Positions 26,314 to 33,576 of a stretch of DNA of 53,368 nucleotides are shown here, piece after piece. This DNA comes from Flavobacteriales bacterium (GTDB lineage: Bacteria; Bacteroidota; Bacteroidia; Flavobacteriales; Schleiferiaceae). The position numbers and the translations under genes were made by a program. The stretch is from contig NSIH01000007.1 of assembly GCA_002737315.1 (NCBI GenBank), positions 1 through 53,368 on the forward strand. Reading direction: 5' to 3'. How positions within the stretch are numbered: position 1 is the first letter of the stretch; every line of letters starts with the position of its first letter. The notes beneath the pieces were generated by a model. It was not told the DNA's origin and did no database searches. It saw only the letters and a program-made list of their open reading frames with translations.

Positions 26314-26829
26314 CTATTTTGAATCGGATTCCTTGACCTCGCTGGAGGCCTCTTCCTTTTGAGGGAGTGCCACGCCTGAGGCCAAGACGGTCAGACGTAC
26401 CTCAGGCTTCGTAATCGCAGCGACCACGCTGTCTGGTTCGTTGGCGTCGCGAGCCTGCTCCTGCAGCCACTCCACGCTTAACTCCTTTTTTTGAACCGAA
26501 CCCGCTACCCGTGCAAGCTCTCCGCTGGCATCCATAGGAACAAAAAATGCGTAGTCCTTGAAGCGGACTAAGGCAGTGATGTTGGAGTCAAGGGCAATCT
26601 CCATCCAGCAGCCTTTAGTCTGGCAAACGGCCTGAATGGGAGCCTCAAAAGTGACCCAAACGGAGTCGCTAGACTCCAGCGCTTCAAGAACCTGAGCGCC
26701 CGTGAGCACCTCGCTGGCAATAATGCTTGAATCACCAAAGTAATCAAAAACAACAGCTTCATCGGTGGGGCTTTGAGCGCAAGAAGCCAATAGGATGCCG
26801 GCAGCTAAGAAGGTATTGAAGTATCGCAT
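26314..26829 (-). CDS. DUF4920 family lipoprotein
   Basis: 171 residues from ATG 26829 (MRYFNTFLAAG), with lipobox LLASC at about 13-17. The core VTFEAPIQAVCQTKGCWMEI with CX3GCW is the family hallmark and may bind metal or a cofactor. C-terminus is Glu/Ser/Lys-rich. Function is not known; the operon with a cytochrome c suggests a periplasmic redox or metal role. Confidence 0.78.
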   Translation of the reverse strand: MRYFNTFLAAGILLASCAQSPTDEAVVFDYFGDSSIIASEVLTGAQVLEALESSDSVWVTFEAPIQAVCQTKGCWMEIALDSNITALVRFKDYAFFVPMDASGELARVAGSVQKKELSVEWLQEQARDANEPDSVVAAITKPEVRLTVLASGVALPQKEEASSEVKESDSK

Positions 26830-26847
26830 AATGGGGTTATAAGAATG

Positions 26848-26855
26848 CAAAAATA
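26848..26855 (-). promoter_or_regulatory. -7 box (TATTTTTG) of the DUF4920-cytochrome c operon
   Basis: Full match, 18 nt before ATG 26829. Confidence 0.5.
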
Positions 26856-26857
26856 CG

Positions 26858-26865
26858 TACATTTG
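26858..26865 (+). promoter_or_regulatory. -7 box (TACATTTG) of ilvE
   Basis: Full match, 45 nt before ATG 26911. Only 2 bp separate it from the opposing box of the DUF4920 operon. Confidence 0.5.
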
Positions 26866-26910
26866 CACTGCTTTGGCGCGGACGTCAAGCCACAACCCAA
26901 TCTTGCCTCA

Positions 26911-27963
26911 ATGAAGATTATCCGCACCACCCAATCCCGCATTAGTGAAGTTGACTTTACCAACCTCGCATTCGGCACGGGCCTTTCTGACCACACCTTT
27001 CTCAGTGAATACTCCAACGGCAGCTGGGACGAGGGCCGTATTGAACCCTATGGACCTCTAAAACAGGGCCTTGCCTTGCACGCACTGCACTACGGTCAAG
27101 CCGTTTTTGAAGGCCAAAAAGCCTACCGCCAAGTCGACGGAGGCATAGCCGTATTTCGTCCGCGCGACAACGCAAAGCGCCTAAACCGGAGTGGTGCGCG
27201 AATGATGATTCCGGAATTGCCCGAAGAACTCTTCATGAACGGTCTTGATGCCCTTATCGCGGTCGACCAAAACTGGGTACCCCAGGGCAAGAACCAATCG
27301 CTCTACCTGCGTCCTTTTTTGTTTGGCAGCAGCGAATTCATTACGGCTCGCCCCTCAGAGGACTACACCTTCGGCATTGTAACCAGCCCGTCGGGAGAAC
27401 TTTACACCAAGCCCGTGCGCGTTAAAGTTGAACGGCAATTTACCCGCGCCACCGAGGGCGGAGTGGGATTCGCCAAGGCCGCAGGCAACTACGGAGGAGC
27501 TTTTTTGGCTACCCGAGAGGCCGTGCAGCAGGGCTATCAGCAGGTTCTTTGGACCGACCATCACAACCACGAGTACTTCGAAGAGGCCGGCACCATGAAC
27601 GTCGCATTCGTTGTTCGCGGAACCCTTATTACCCCGGCATTAAGCGACCGGATTTTGGCGGGTATAACTCGCGACTCCATTTTGACCCTTTGCAATGACT
27701 GGGGTATTCCCGTGGAGGAACGTCCTGTTTCGGTAAATGAAATTACCGATGCTGCCCTGTCTGGAGAACTCCATGAAGCCTTTGGCATGGGAACGGCTGC
27801 GGTCGTGAGCCCCATTGAGGCCTTTGGAATGGAAGACGAAATCTATTCCGTGCCGGTTCCCGAGGACAGCATTGCGGCCCGCATGCGCGCGGCACTTTCC
27901 GACATTCGGTACGGACGGATTGAGGATAGCCACGGCTGGATGCACCGCGTAGCCCTGCGCTGA
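26911..27963 (+). CDS. ilvE: Branched-chain amino acid aminotransferase
   Basis: Fold-type IV PLP enzyme of 350 residues catalysing the last step of Val, Leu and Ile synthesis or the first of their breakdown. HYGQAVFEGQKAYR, LYLRPFLFGSSE, the PLP-Lys region GFAKAAGNYGGAF, EEAGTMNVAFVV and GMGTAAVVSPIEAF are all present. I chose ATG 26911 (MKIIRTTQSR); the frame is open 22 codons further upstream, but that part overlaps the promoter. Ends 3 bp from the convergent hypothetical gene. Confidence 0.93.
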   Translation: MKIIRTTQSRISEVDFTNLAFGTGLSDHTFLSEYSNGSWDEGRIEPYGPLKQGLALHALHYGQAVFEGQKAYRQVDGGIAVFRPRDNAKRLNRSGARMMIPELPEELFMNGLDALIAVDQNWVPQGKNQSLYLRPFLFGSSEFITARPSEDYTFGIVTSPSGELYTKPVRVKVERQFTRATEGGVGFAKAAGNYGGAFLATREAVQQGYQQVLWTDHHNHEYFEEAGTMNVAFVVRGTLITPALSDRILAGITRDSILTLCNDWGIPVEERPVSVNEITDAALSGELHEAFGMGTAAVVSPIEAFGMEDEIYSVPVPEDSIAARMRAALSDIRYGRIEDSHGWMHRVALR

Positions 27964-27966
27964 TAA

Positions 27967-28545
27967 CTACATTCCTAGGCGCTTCTGCACCATTATTTCC
28001 ACCGCTTGACAGAGGCTTAGGGGGTCCTTAACTCGCCATGTACTGAGGCGAAAACGCTCCCCCGACCAAAGATATCGGCTAATTCTTGCCTGCGCCAGCT
28101 CGTCAACAACGTGCTGGCGAAAGTTTAGTCCGACAACCCAACCGCCCTCTTCTTCGACCTCCTCAGCCCACTCCGCATAGTACTCCTCGCTGCCGGCGTG
28201 AAGGTTGAGAAGGTTGTCACCGATGAGCACAAAACGCTGAATACCTTCTAAGAGCATGGGGTCGATAACCCGCCTTTTTACCTCCATAATGTCGTTGTGA
28301 AGGGCATCGTTCCATTCCCCGATTAGCTCAATTATGGCGCAGCCCTCGTCATAATCTACAAATATGACCTTCATAAAAAGCGTTTCGCAACCGATGTCGT
28401 CCCATTCGGGGTTGATGACGTAGTCGTACATCTGGTGGTAGATTCCGTTTGAAGGCGCGCCCTGGTTTAAAAAAAAAGGACTTCGCGAATCTTCTGATGC
28501 AATGTATCGGCTGCGCCAGGCATTATGAGGCTGAATGGAATGCAT
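27967..28545 (-). CDS. Conserved hypothetical protein
   Basis: 192 residues, soluble, acidic (pI low by eye), no signal peptide. The central stretch KVIFVDYDEGCAIIELIGEWNDALHNDIM and VLIGDNLLNLHAGSEEYYAEW look like a compact alpha/beta domain, faintly like STAS-type proteins, but I do not recognise a named family. Divergent from the epimerase gene 41 bp away. Confidence 0.6.
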   Translation of the reverse strand: MHSIQPHNAWRSRYIASEDSRSPFFLNQGAPSNGIYHQMYDYVINPEWDDIGCETLFMKVIFVDYDEGCAIIELIGEWNDALHNDIMEVKRRVIDPMLLEGIQRFVLIGDNLLNLHAGSEEYYAEWAEEVEEEGGWVVGLNFRQHVVDELAQARISRYLWSGERFRLSTWRVKDPLSLCQAVEIMVQKRLGM

Positions 28546-28566
28546 TGTAGTTGCGAACTGAGGTGC

Positions 28567-28574
28567 TAAGTTCG
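28567..28574 (+). promoter_or_regulatory. Possible -7 box (TAAGTTCG) of the epimerase gene
   Basis: One mismatch to TAnnTTTG, 12 nt before ATG 28587. Confidence 0.35.
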
Positions 28575-28586
28575 TGTTTAGAAACT

Positions 28587-29474
28587 ATGATTTACTGCAT
28601 CACCGGAGGAACCGGTCTCGTTGGCCGCGCGGTCAAGCAAGCCCTTATCGATCAGGGACATACTGTTAGGATACTCAGTCGCAATGCCCGGCAAGAGGGA
28701 GAGTACTCCTGGGATCCTTCGCAGCAAACGATGGATCCGGCCGCCTTGGATGGGGCTCATGGCATTGTTCATCTGGCCGGAGCCTCGGTTTCGTCCCGAT
28801 GGACGGCAAGCCATAAAAGGGCCATAATGAAGAGTCGAATTCAGGGCGCTCAAACCCTTTACCGCGGCATCGAAGCCATGGCGACCCGACCTGAGGTATT
28901 CGTTGGAGCCTCGGCTGTGGGTATCTACCCAAGCAGTTTCGACCGAGTATACACCGAGCTCGACGGAGGCGCCAAGGGATTTCTTGGGGACGTGGTTCGA
29001 GAGTGGGAAGCACAGTCCGACCGCTTTGAATCCCTCGGGATTCGGGTGGCTAAAATCCGAATTGGAATTGTCTTAGGCCGCAATAACGGTATTCTGAAGA
29101 TGCTACAGCCTATTTTTAGGCTTGGCTTTGGCAGCGCCCTAGGCAATGGCAAGCAGTGGTTGCCCTGGATTCACGTTGAAGACCTCGCTGCAATGATCGC
29201 TCGCCTGGCGACCGACTCCAACCTTCAAGGCACCTGGAACGGTACTGGACCAGATTCTGTCACCAATCGTGACTTTAGTACTGCCCTTGCCCAGGCAGTG
29301 AAGCGTCCATTATGGTTGCCCGCGCCGCCGGTATGGATCCTCAAGCTAGTTTTGGGAGAAATGGCACAAATTGCTATTATGAGCACCCACTGTTCGGCGC
29401 AAAAATGGAACGGTGTCGGATTCAAGTACCGATTCAGCACTCTATCTGCTGCCTTAAAGGACCTCCTGGATTAG
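28587..29474 (+). CDS. TIGR01777 family NAD-dependent epimerase/oxidoreductase (SDR-like)
   Basis: 295 residues from ATG 28587. Extended short-chain dehydrogenase: the dinucleotide loop ITGGTGLVGRAV at the N-terminus, then VHLAGASVSSRW, ASAVGIYPS (a Ser-Tyr-lacking variant typical of this subfamily), IRIGIVLGRNNG and WIHVEDLAAMI. The C-terminal DUF1731-like part includes MAQIAIMSTHCSAQKW. Members are related to cell-division inhibitor SulA-labelled proteins by old naming; the substrate is unknown. Confidence 0.85.
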   Translation: MIYCITGGTGLVGRAVKQALIDQGHTVRILSRNARQEGEYSWDPSQQTMDPAALDGAHGIVHLAGASVSSRWTASHKRAIMKSRIQGAQTLYRGIEAMATRPEVFVGASAVGIYPSSFDRVYTELDGGAKGFLGDVVREWEAQSDRFESLGIRVAKIRIGIVLGRNNGILKMLQPIFRLGFGSALGNGKQWLPWIHVEDLAAMIARLATDSNLQGTWNGTGPDSVTNRDFSTALAQAVKRPLWLPAPPVWILKLVLGEMAQIAIMSTHCSAQKWNGVGFKYRFSTLSAALKDLLD

Positions 29475-29482
29475 TATATTTG
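29475..29482 (+). promoter_or_regulatory. -7 box (TATATTTG) of the PH-like membrane protein gene
   Basis: Full match beginning directly after the stop codon of the epimerase gene and 6 nt before ATG 29489; supports that start. Confidence 0.6.
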
Positions 29483-29488
29483 GCGGCG

Positions 29489-29998
29489 ATGTACCGCGAC
29501 GAATTCCATGTTCCGAAAAGCTTTTTATGGGTAATCGGAATAACCACCTTTACCTCAACGGTTATGATGGTAGCCGTCTCGAGCAAGTCGGGCTGGAGCG
29601 CCGAAGTAGCTTGGGCGATAGCCGCAACCCTAGGCATTCAGGTTTTTGCCGCCTGGCTTATCATGAGGCCCTGCCGCATCGAGGCAAACGCCGACGGCCT
29701 AAGCATACAATACCGTCCCTTTAATTTCGGCCCTAAGAAGGTTGAATGGTCTCAGGTGCTTCGAATTTATCATGCTAAGGTGGACCCCATGGGTGACTAC
29801 ATGGGTTATGGAGTGCGAATTAAGGGCAGGAAGCGCGAGGGCCGTGTTATTGCCTATGCCTTTGAAGAAGGTATGTATGCCTTTGTCGTTCGACAGAATG
29901 CGGCAACAGTGGCCTTTCAAATCACAAGATCCGAGGAATGGAATGCCATTTTGGACGCACTCGAGCAGCGCGGGATCTCCATAGAGCGGATTCCCTAG
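29489..29998 (+). CDS. Two-helix membrane protein with bacterial PH-like domain
   Basis: 169 residues from ATG 29489. Two transmembrane helices (about 12-30 and 38-56) are followed by a beta-rich domain of ~110 residues starting CRIEANADGLSIQYRPF, WSQVLRIYHAKVDP, YGVRIKGRKREGR and ending in a helix (EEWNAILDALEQ), the layout of membrane-anchored bacterial PH domains. Function unknown. Its 3' end overlaps the convergent exporter gene by 4 bp. Confidence 0.68.
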   Translation: MYRDEFHVPKSFLWVIGITTFTSTVMMVAVSSKSGWSAEVAWAIAATLGIQVFAAWLIMRPCRIEANADGLSIQYRPFNFGPKKVEWSQVLRIYHAKVDPMGDYMGYGVRIKGRKREGRVIAYAFEEGMYAFVVRQNAATVAFQITRSEEWNAILDALEQRGISIERIP

Positions 29999-31785
29999 AC
30001 CTCTTGAGACCCGTAAAACTGCTTGGCGTGTAGGTTTGCATAGGCCCCTCCTGCCTGAATCAAGTCGCCATGACTGCCCTGTTCTACCACACGACCGTGC
30101 TCGATTACCGCTATTTGGTCCGCATGAAGAACCGTCGCCAAGCGGTGCGCAACCACAATGGAGGTGCGTCCTGAGGTAATGGTTTCGGTGGCCTTCTGAA
30201 TCCAGGCCTCGGACTGTGAATCCACCGAGGAGGTCGCCTCGTCTAAAATCAGCACGTCGGGGTTGACCAAATAGGCCCTCAAAAAAGCCAAAAGCTGGCG
30301 CTGCCCTGTAGAGAGCATGCCGCCGCGCTCCTTGACGTCGTAGTCGAGGCCACCGGGAAGGCTTTGCAAGAAGTCCTTAATTCCCATGGCCTCTGCGGCG
30401 GTCATAATGTCGGAATCGGGAATAGGTCGGTACAGCGTTACGTTGTTGCGAACCGTGTCGCTAAAAAGAAAAACGTCTTGCTGCACCAGGGCATAACGGC
30501 TTCGGAGGTCGGCAAAATTCCAGTCCTTAACTGCTACCCCGTCCACACGAACTTCGCCCGAATTGGGATGGTACATGCCCGCCAAAAGGGCTATCAAGGT
30601 GGACTTCCCGCTGCCGGTAGAGCCTACTAGCGCAAGCATTTCTCCTGGCTTCGCAGACAGACTCACCTCATGGAGCACCGGCTGGCCCTCTTGGTACGCA
30701 AAAGACACTCTATCGAATTCCACACTGCCCATGACCTTGGACCCATGGTGTGAACCAGGACGCTCCAGTTGGTCATCGCGCTCCACAAGCTTGAGCACCC
30801 GATCGCTTGCCACCATGCCCATTTGAAGCGTATTAAAGCGGTCTGCAAGCTGTCGAAGCGGTCGATAAAGCATATTGATGAACAGGGTTAAGGCCGTCAA
30901 ATCACCAATGCTCACGCTGCCCGGATCCGTCAGCGAGCGCCAGCCTCCGTACCAAATTGCCAGCCCAATGGAGAGGGCCGACAGCATGTCAATTATGGGC
31001 AAAAACAAAGAAAAATACCAAATACTTTTGATGTTGGCATCACGATGCCGCTGGTTTATGGCCTCAAATCGACTGGCCTCCTTGCCCTCGCGACCAAAGA
31101 GCTGAACGACGGAGATGCCTGTAATCCGCTCCTGAACAAAGGTGTTGAGCGCCGCTACTTGGTTTCTAACGTCGGTAAAGGCTGATTTAATACTCTTTTG
31201 AAACCAACGGGTCGCCAAAAAAAGTATCGGAATAACCGACAAGCTGACGGCCACCATTCCTGCATCAAAGAGCAGGAACATCGCGGCAATCATTAGGAAA
31301 ATTTTAAAAATATCACCAAAAATCACCAGCAAGCCTTCGGCAAATATATCGGCCATGGTCTCCACGTCGCTCACCGTCCGCGTCACTAACTGACCCACAG
31401 GAGTGCTGTCAAAAAACGAAGTTTTAAAATGGAGCAACTGCCCAAACAAACGCACGCGCACGTCTCGGATGACCCTCTGGCCAAGCTCATTGGTAGCCAG
31501 CACAAAAAACCACTGACCGATAGCCTCCACAACCAAGGCGATCACCAGCAAGGCAATGCTCCAGTGAAGCATCGTTAAATTCTGACCCTCTACCGCATAG
31601 TCTACTGCAACCTTGACCAAATAGGGCCTAAGGGTCGTAATGGCTCCCAGGGCAATGCTCAGAACCGTCGCAGAGCGAAGCAGCCATCGGTAGGGTTTAG
31701 CAAAATGTAAAACCCTGCGCAGCACCGCCCAGTCAAAAACTTTGCCGCTAACGCTTGGGGATGAATTGGGGTTTTTCTCGGCCAT
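29995..31785 (-). CDS. ABC exporter, fused permease-ATPase (MsbA/multidrug type)
   Basis: 596 residues from ATG 31785. Six transmembrane helices in the first ~330 residues, then the ATPase: Walker A LVGSTGSGKSTLIALLAG, Q-loop YALVQQDVFLFSDT, signature LSTGQRQLLAF (LSTGQ instead of LSGGQ), Walker B PDVLILDEATSSVD and H-loop VAHRL. Such half-transporters act as dimers and export lipids or drugs. The gene starts inside the last 38 bp of truA and shares its strand, so the two are translated from one message. Confidence 0.9.
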   Translation of the reverse strand: MAEKNPNSSPSVSGKVFDWAVLRRVLHFAKPYRWLLRSATVLSIALGAITTLRPYLVKVAVDYAVEGQNLTMLHWSIALLVIALVVEAIGQWFFVLATNELGQRVIRDVRVRLFGQLLHFKTSFFDSTPVGQLVTRTVSDVETMADIFAEGLLVIFGDIFKIFLMIAAMFLLFDAGMVAVSLSVIPILFLATRWFQKSIKSAFTDVRNQVAALNTFVQERITGISVVQLFGREGKEASRFEAINQRHRDANIKSIWYFSLFLPIIDMLSALSIGLAIWYGGWRSLTDPGSVSIGDLTALTLFINMLYRPLRQLADRFNTLQMGMVASDRVLKLVERDDQLERPGSHHGSKVMGSVEFDRVSFAYQEGQPVLHEVSLSAKPGEMLALVGSTGSGKSTLIALLAGMYHPNSGEVRVDGVAVKDWNFADLRSRYALVQQDVFLFSDTVRNNVTLYRPIPDSDIMTAAEAMGIKDFLQSLPGGLDYDVKERGGMLSTGQRQLLAFLRAYLVNPDVLILDEATSSVDSQSEAWIQKATETITSGRTSIVVAHRLATVLHADQIAVIEHGRVVEQGSHGDLIQAGGAYANLHAKQFYGSQEV

Positions 31786-32548
31786 CGAACAGGAATTCGG
31801 CAAAAGCCGAGCCCGCAAAGGTAAGTCCCTGGGCAGGCGCAGACGGGCCTGAATCCGTCCTTTTTTGGCCTTGACGAAGGGTCTCCCAAGCTTCCATTCC
31901 CCGGTCGGCTATGGCCTGCTCTATCATGGTTCCCACCAAGGCGCGGACCATGTTTCGCAAGAACCTAGATCCCTCAATTTCAAACAGCAAGTCCTCACCC
32001 AAAACATTCCACTGGGCATGGCTTATGCTGCACATTCCGTTGGTCGGAGCGCTCCCGCTTCGCTCAAATGCGCCAAAATGGTGCGTCCCAACAATGCTGG
32101 CCGCCATTTGATGCAAAAGTTGCACGTTCAAAGTTCGATCTAGTTGCCAGGCCGTTTCGCGGCCAAAAACCACCTTACTGCGCTGAATTCGGTATTGATA
32201 GGACCTCGACAGTGCACTAAATCGGGCATGAAAATCCATGGTAACCGGAACTGCTTCAAATAGGACCAGATCGTCGGGCAAAAACCGATTCATGCGAAAG
32301 ACCATTTCGGAGCAGTCCACCGCAGAATTAGTGTCAAAATGAGCAATGTAGTTGAGCGCATGCACCCCGGAATCCGTGCGGCCTACGCCCACAACTTCAG
32401 CATCAGACCGCAGCCATGTAGCGAGTGCAGATTCTAGGCACTCTTGCACCGTGCGGCCTGCGGCTTGCCGCTGCCAGCCAAGAAAGTTCGCGCCATGATA
32501 GGACAAGCGCAAAGCATAGCGATGGGTGAACGAACTTTGAAGCGACAT
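31748..32548 (-). CDS. truA: tRNA pseudouridine synthase A
   Basis: 266 residues. Makes pseudouridine at tRNA positions 38-40. LSYHGANFLGWQRQ, the catalytic Asp in VGRTDSGVHALNYIAHFDT, FHARFSALSRSYQYRI and FLRNMVRALVGTMIE are present. I chose ATG 32548; an open frame continues upstream, but a TACCTTTG box sits 6 nt before this ATG. Its start codon shares CATG with the divergent phosphodiesterase start. Confidence 0.95.
   Translation of the reverse strand: MSLQSSFTHRYALRLSYHGANFLGWQRQAAGRTVQECLESALATWLRSDAEVVGVGRTDSGVHALNYIAHFDTNSAVDCSEMVFRMNRFLPDDLVLFEAVPVTMDFHARFSALSRSYQYRIQRSKVVFGRETAWQLDRTLNVQLLHQMAASIVGTHHFGAFERSGSAPTNGMCSISHAQWNVLGEDLLFEIEGSRFLRNMVRALVGTMIEQAIADRGMEAWETLRQGQKRTDSGPSAPAQGLTFAGSAFAEFLFDGREKPQFIPKR
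32532..32539 (+). promoter_or_regulatory. Probable -7 box (GAACTTTG) of the phosphodiesterase gene
   Basis: One mismatch to TAnnTTTG, 7 nt before ATG 32547, inside the truA coding sequence. Confidence 0.4.
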
Positions 32549-33074
32549 GAATACCAAAGGTAGGGCCTTGAAAATCCTCTTACTCTCCGACAGCCACGGC
32601 CATCTGGACGACCGCATCCTCGCCCATGCTGCAGAGGCTGACGAGGTCTGGCATGCCGGAGACGTTGGTTCGCTCGATGTTGTTGACCGCCTGGCTACCT
32701 CTTCTAAAATGCTGCGTGGCGTTTATGGCAACATCGACGATGCGGCTATGCGAAGAACTTGGCCGCTGAACCAACGCTTTACTGCGGGCGGACTGCGCGT
32801 CTGGATCACCCACATCGCTGGGCCTGCTGGCCGCCTGCCCAAAGACATTAAGGCCGGTTTAAAGGCGGATCCTGTCGATTTGCTGGTTTGCGGACACTCT
32901 CATATTCTGCGCGTAGGTCAGGATTCCTCAGGGGTTTTGTGCATGAACCCGGGGGCATGCGGTCTGCATGGCTTTCACAAGGTGCGGACCATGCTTCGCT
33001 TCACGGTCTGCGATGGCAAGGTCGAGAATTTGTCGGTAATAGAGCTCGGTGCACGAGGTGCACTCCGGCCCTGA
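32547..33074 (+). CDS. YfcE/MJ0936-type metallophosphoesterase
   Basis: 175 residues. Metal-binding motifs in order: LLLSDSHGHLD, VWHAGDVGS, VYGNIDD, WITHIAG and CGHSHI, then NPGACGL. Likely a phosphodiesterase of unknown natural substrate. Start is uncertain: ATG 32547 (annotated, placed 7 nt after a -7-like box) or TTG 32568, which would begin MKILLLSDSHG exactly as most relatives do. Its 3' end abuts the convergent DUF4293 gene. Confidence 0.88.
   Translation: MNTKGRALKILLLSDSHGHLDDRILAHAAEADEVWHAGDVGSLDVVDRLATSSKMLRGVYGNIDDAAMRRTWPLNQRFTAGGLRVWITHIAGPAGRLPKDIKAGLKADPVDLLVCGHSHILRVGQDSSGVLCMNPGACGLHGFHKVRTMLRFTVCDGKVENLSVIELGARGALRP
32555..32562 (-). promoter_or_regulatory. -7 box (TACCTTTG) of truA
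   Basis: Full match on the minus strand, 6 nt before ATG 32548; lies in the first codons of the phosphodiesterase gene. Confidence 0.6.
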
Positions 33075-33458
33075 CTACTTCTTTTTTGCCTTTGGGCGAA
33101 AGCGATCTGCCTCGCGAACCTTGGCTTCGTCGACCTGAATGGCTCTGTTTGCCATTGAGGCAAGAACAACCGAGACCAGAGGTAGGGCAAGGGCCCAGGG
33201 CTTTTGAGATTGAGATTCCAAGTCTGAGTTAAAAACCGGAATAAGGTAGACCGCCTCTAGGGCAAAAGCAACGATTATTCCGATGCGATTGACCACAAAT
33301 TGACGCTGCCTGTACCTAAAATAGGTGGTGTTGGCGGTGAACAAAGCCACGCCTAGTCCTGCGATTAACGAGGTCCAAGCAGTCTCGTTGGCCGCACCAA
33401 CAAAAAATAAGCAAAGGGCCGCAAGGGCCATGTAAAGGGTTTGAATTCGTTGCCACAT
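33075..33458 (-). CDS. DUF4293 family integral membrane protein
   Basis: 127 residues from ATG 33458 ([15 protein letters not shown]), the family's typical start. Four predicted transmembrane helices: about 8-22, 27-44, 65-80 and 93-110; the [12 protein letters not shown] stretch between helices 2 and 3 is characteristic. C-terminus is Lys-rich. In Bacteroidota this gene is commonly found beside rho, as here. Function unknown. GACCTTTG lies 6 nt before the ATG. Confidence 0.85.
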   Translation of the reverse strand: MWQRIQTLYMALAALCLFFVGAANETAWTSLIAGLGVALFTANTTYFRYRQRQFVVNRIGIIVAFALEAVYLIPVFNSDLESQSQKPWALALPLVSVVLASMANRAIQVDEAKVREADRFRPKAKKK

Positions 33459-33464
33459 AGACTG

Positions 33465-33472
33465 CAAAGGTC
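33465..33472 (-). promoter_or_regulatory. -7 box (GACCTTTG) of the DUF4293 gene
   Basis: One mismatch (first base), 6 nt before ATG 33458. Confidence 0.5.
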
Positions 33473-33492
33473 TTGCATTGCGATGGTTCGTG

Positions 33493-33500
33493 TATATTTG
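33493..33500 (+). promoter_or_regulatory. Distal -7 box (TATATTTG) of rho
   Basis: Full match; a TTG lies 20 bp upstream (33473-33475), near the expected -33 position. Would give a leader of about 70 nt. Confidence 0.5.
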
Positions 33501-33563
33501 CTGTGACAAAAGGCGATATTTAAGCCTATCCTCAACTTTACATTACTGTTTTTTAGTCCCTTA

Positions 33564-33571
33564 TACATTTA
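33564..33571 (+). promoter_or_regulatory. Proximal -7 box (TACATTTA) of rho
   Basis: One mismatch (last base), 5 nt before ATG 33577; would give a leaderless rho transcript. Confidence 0.45.
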
Positions 33572-33576
33572 TTGGT

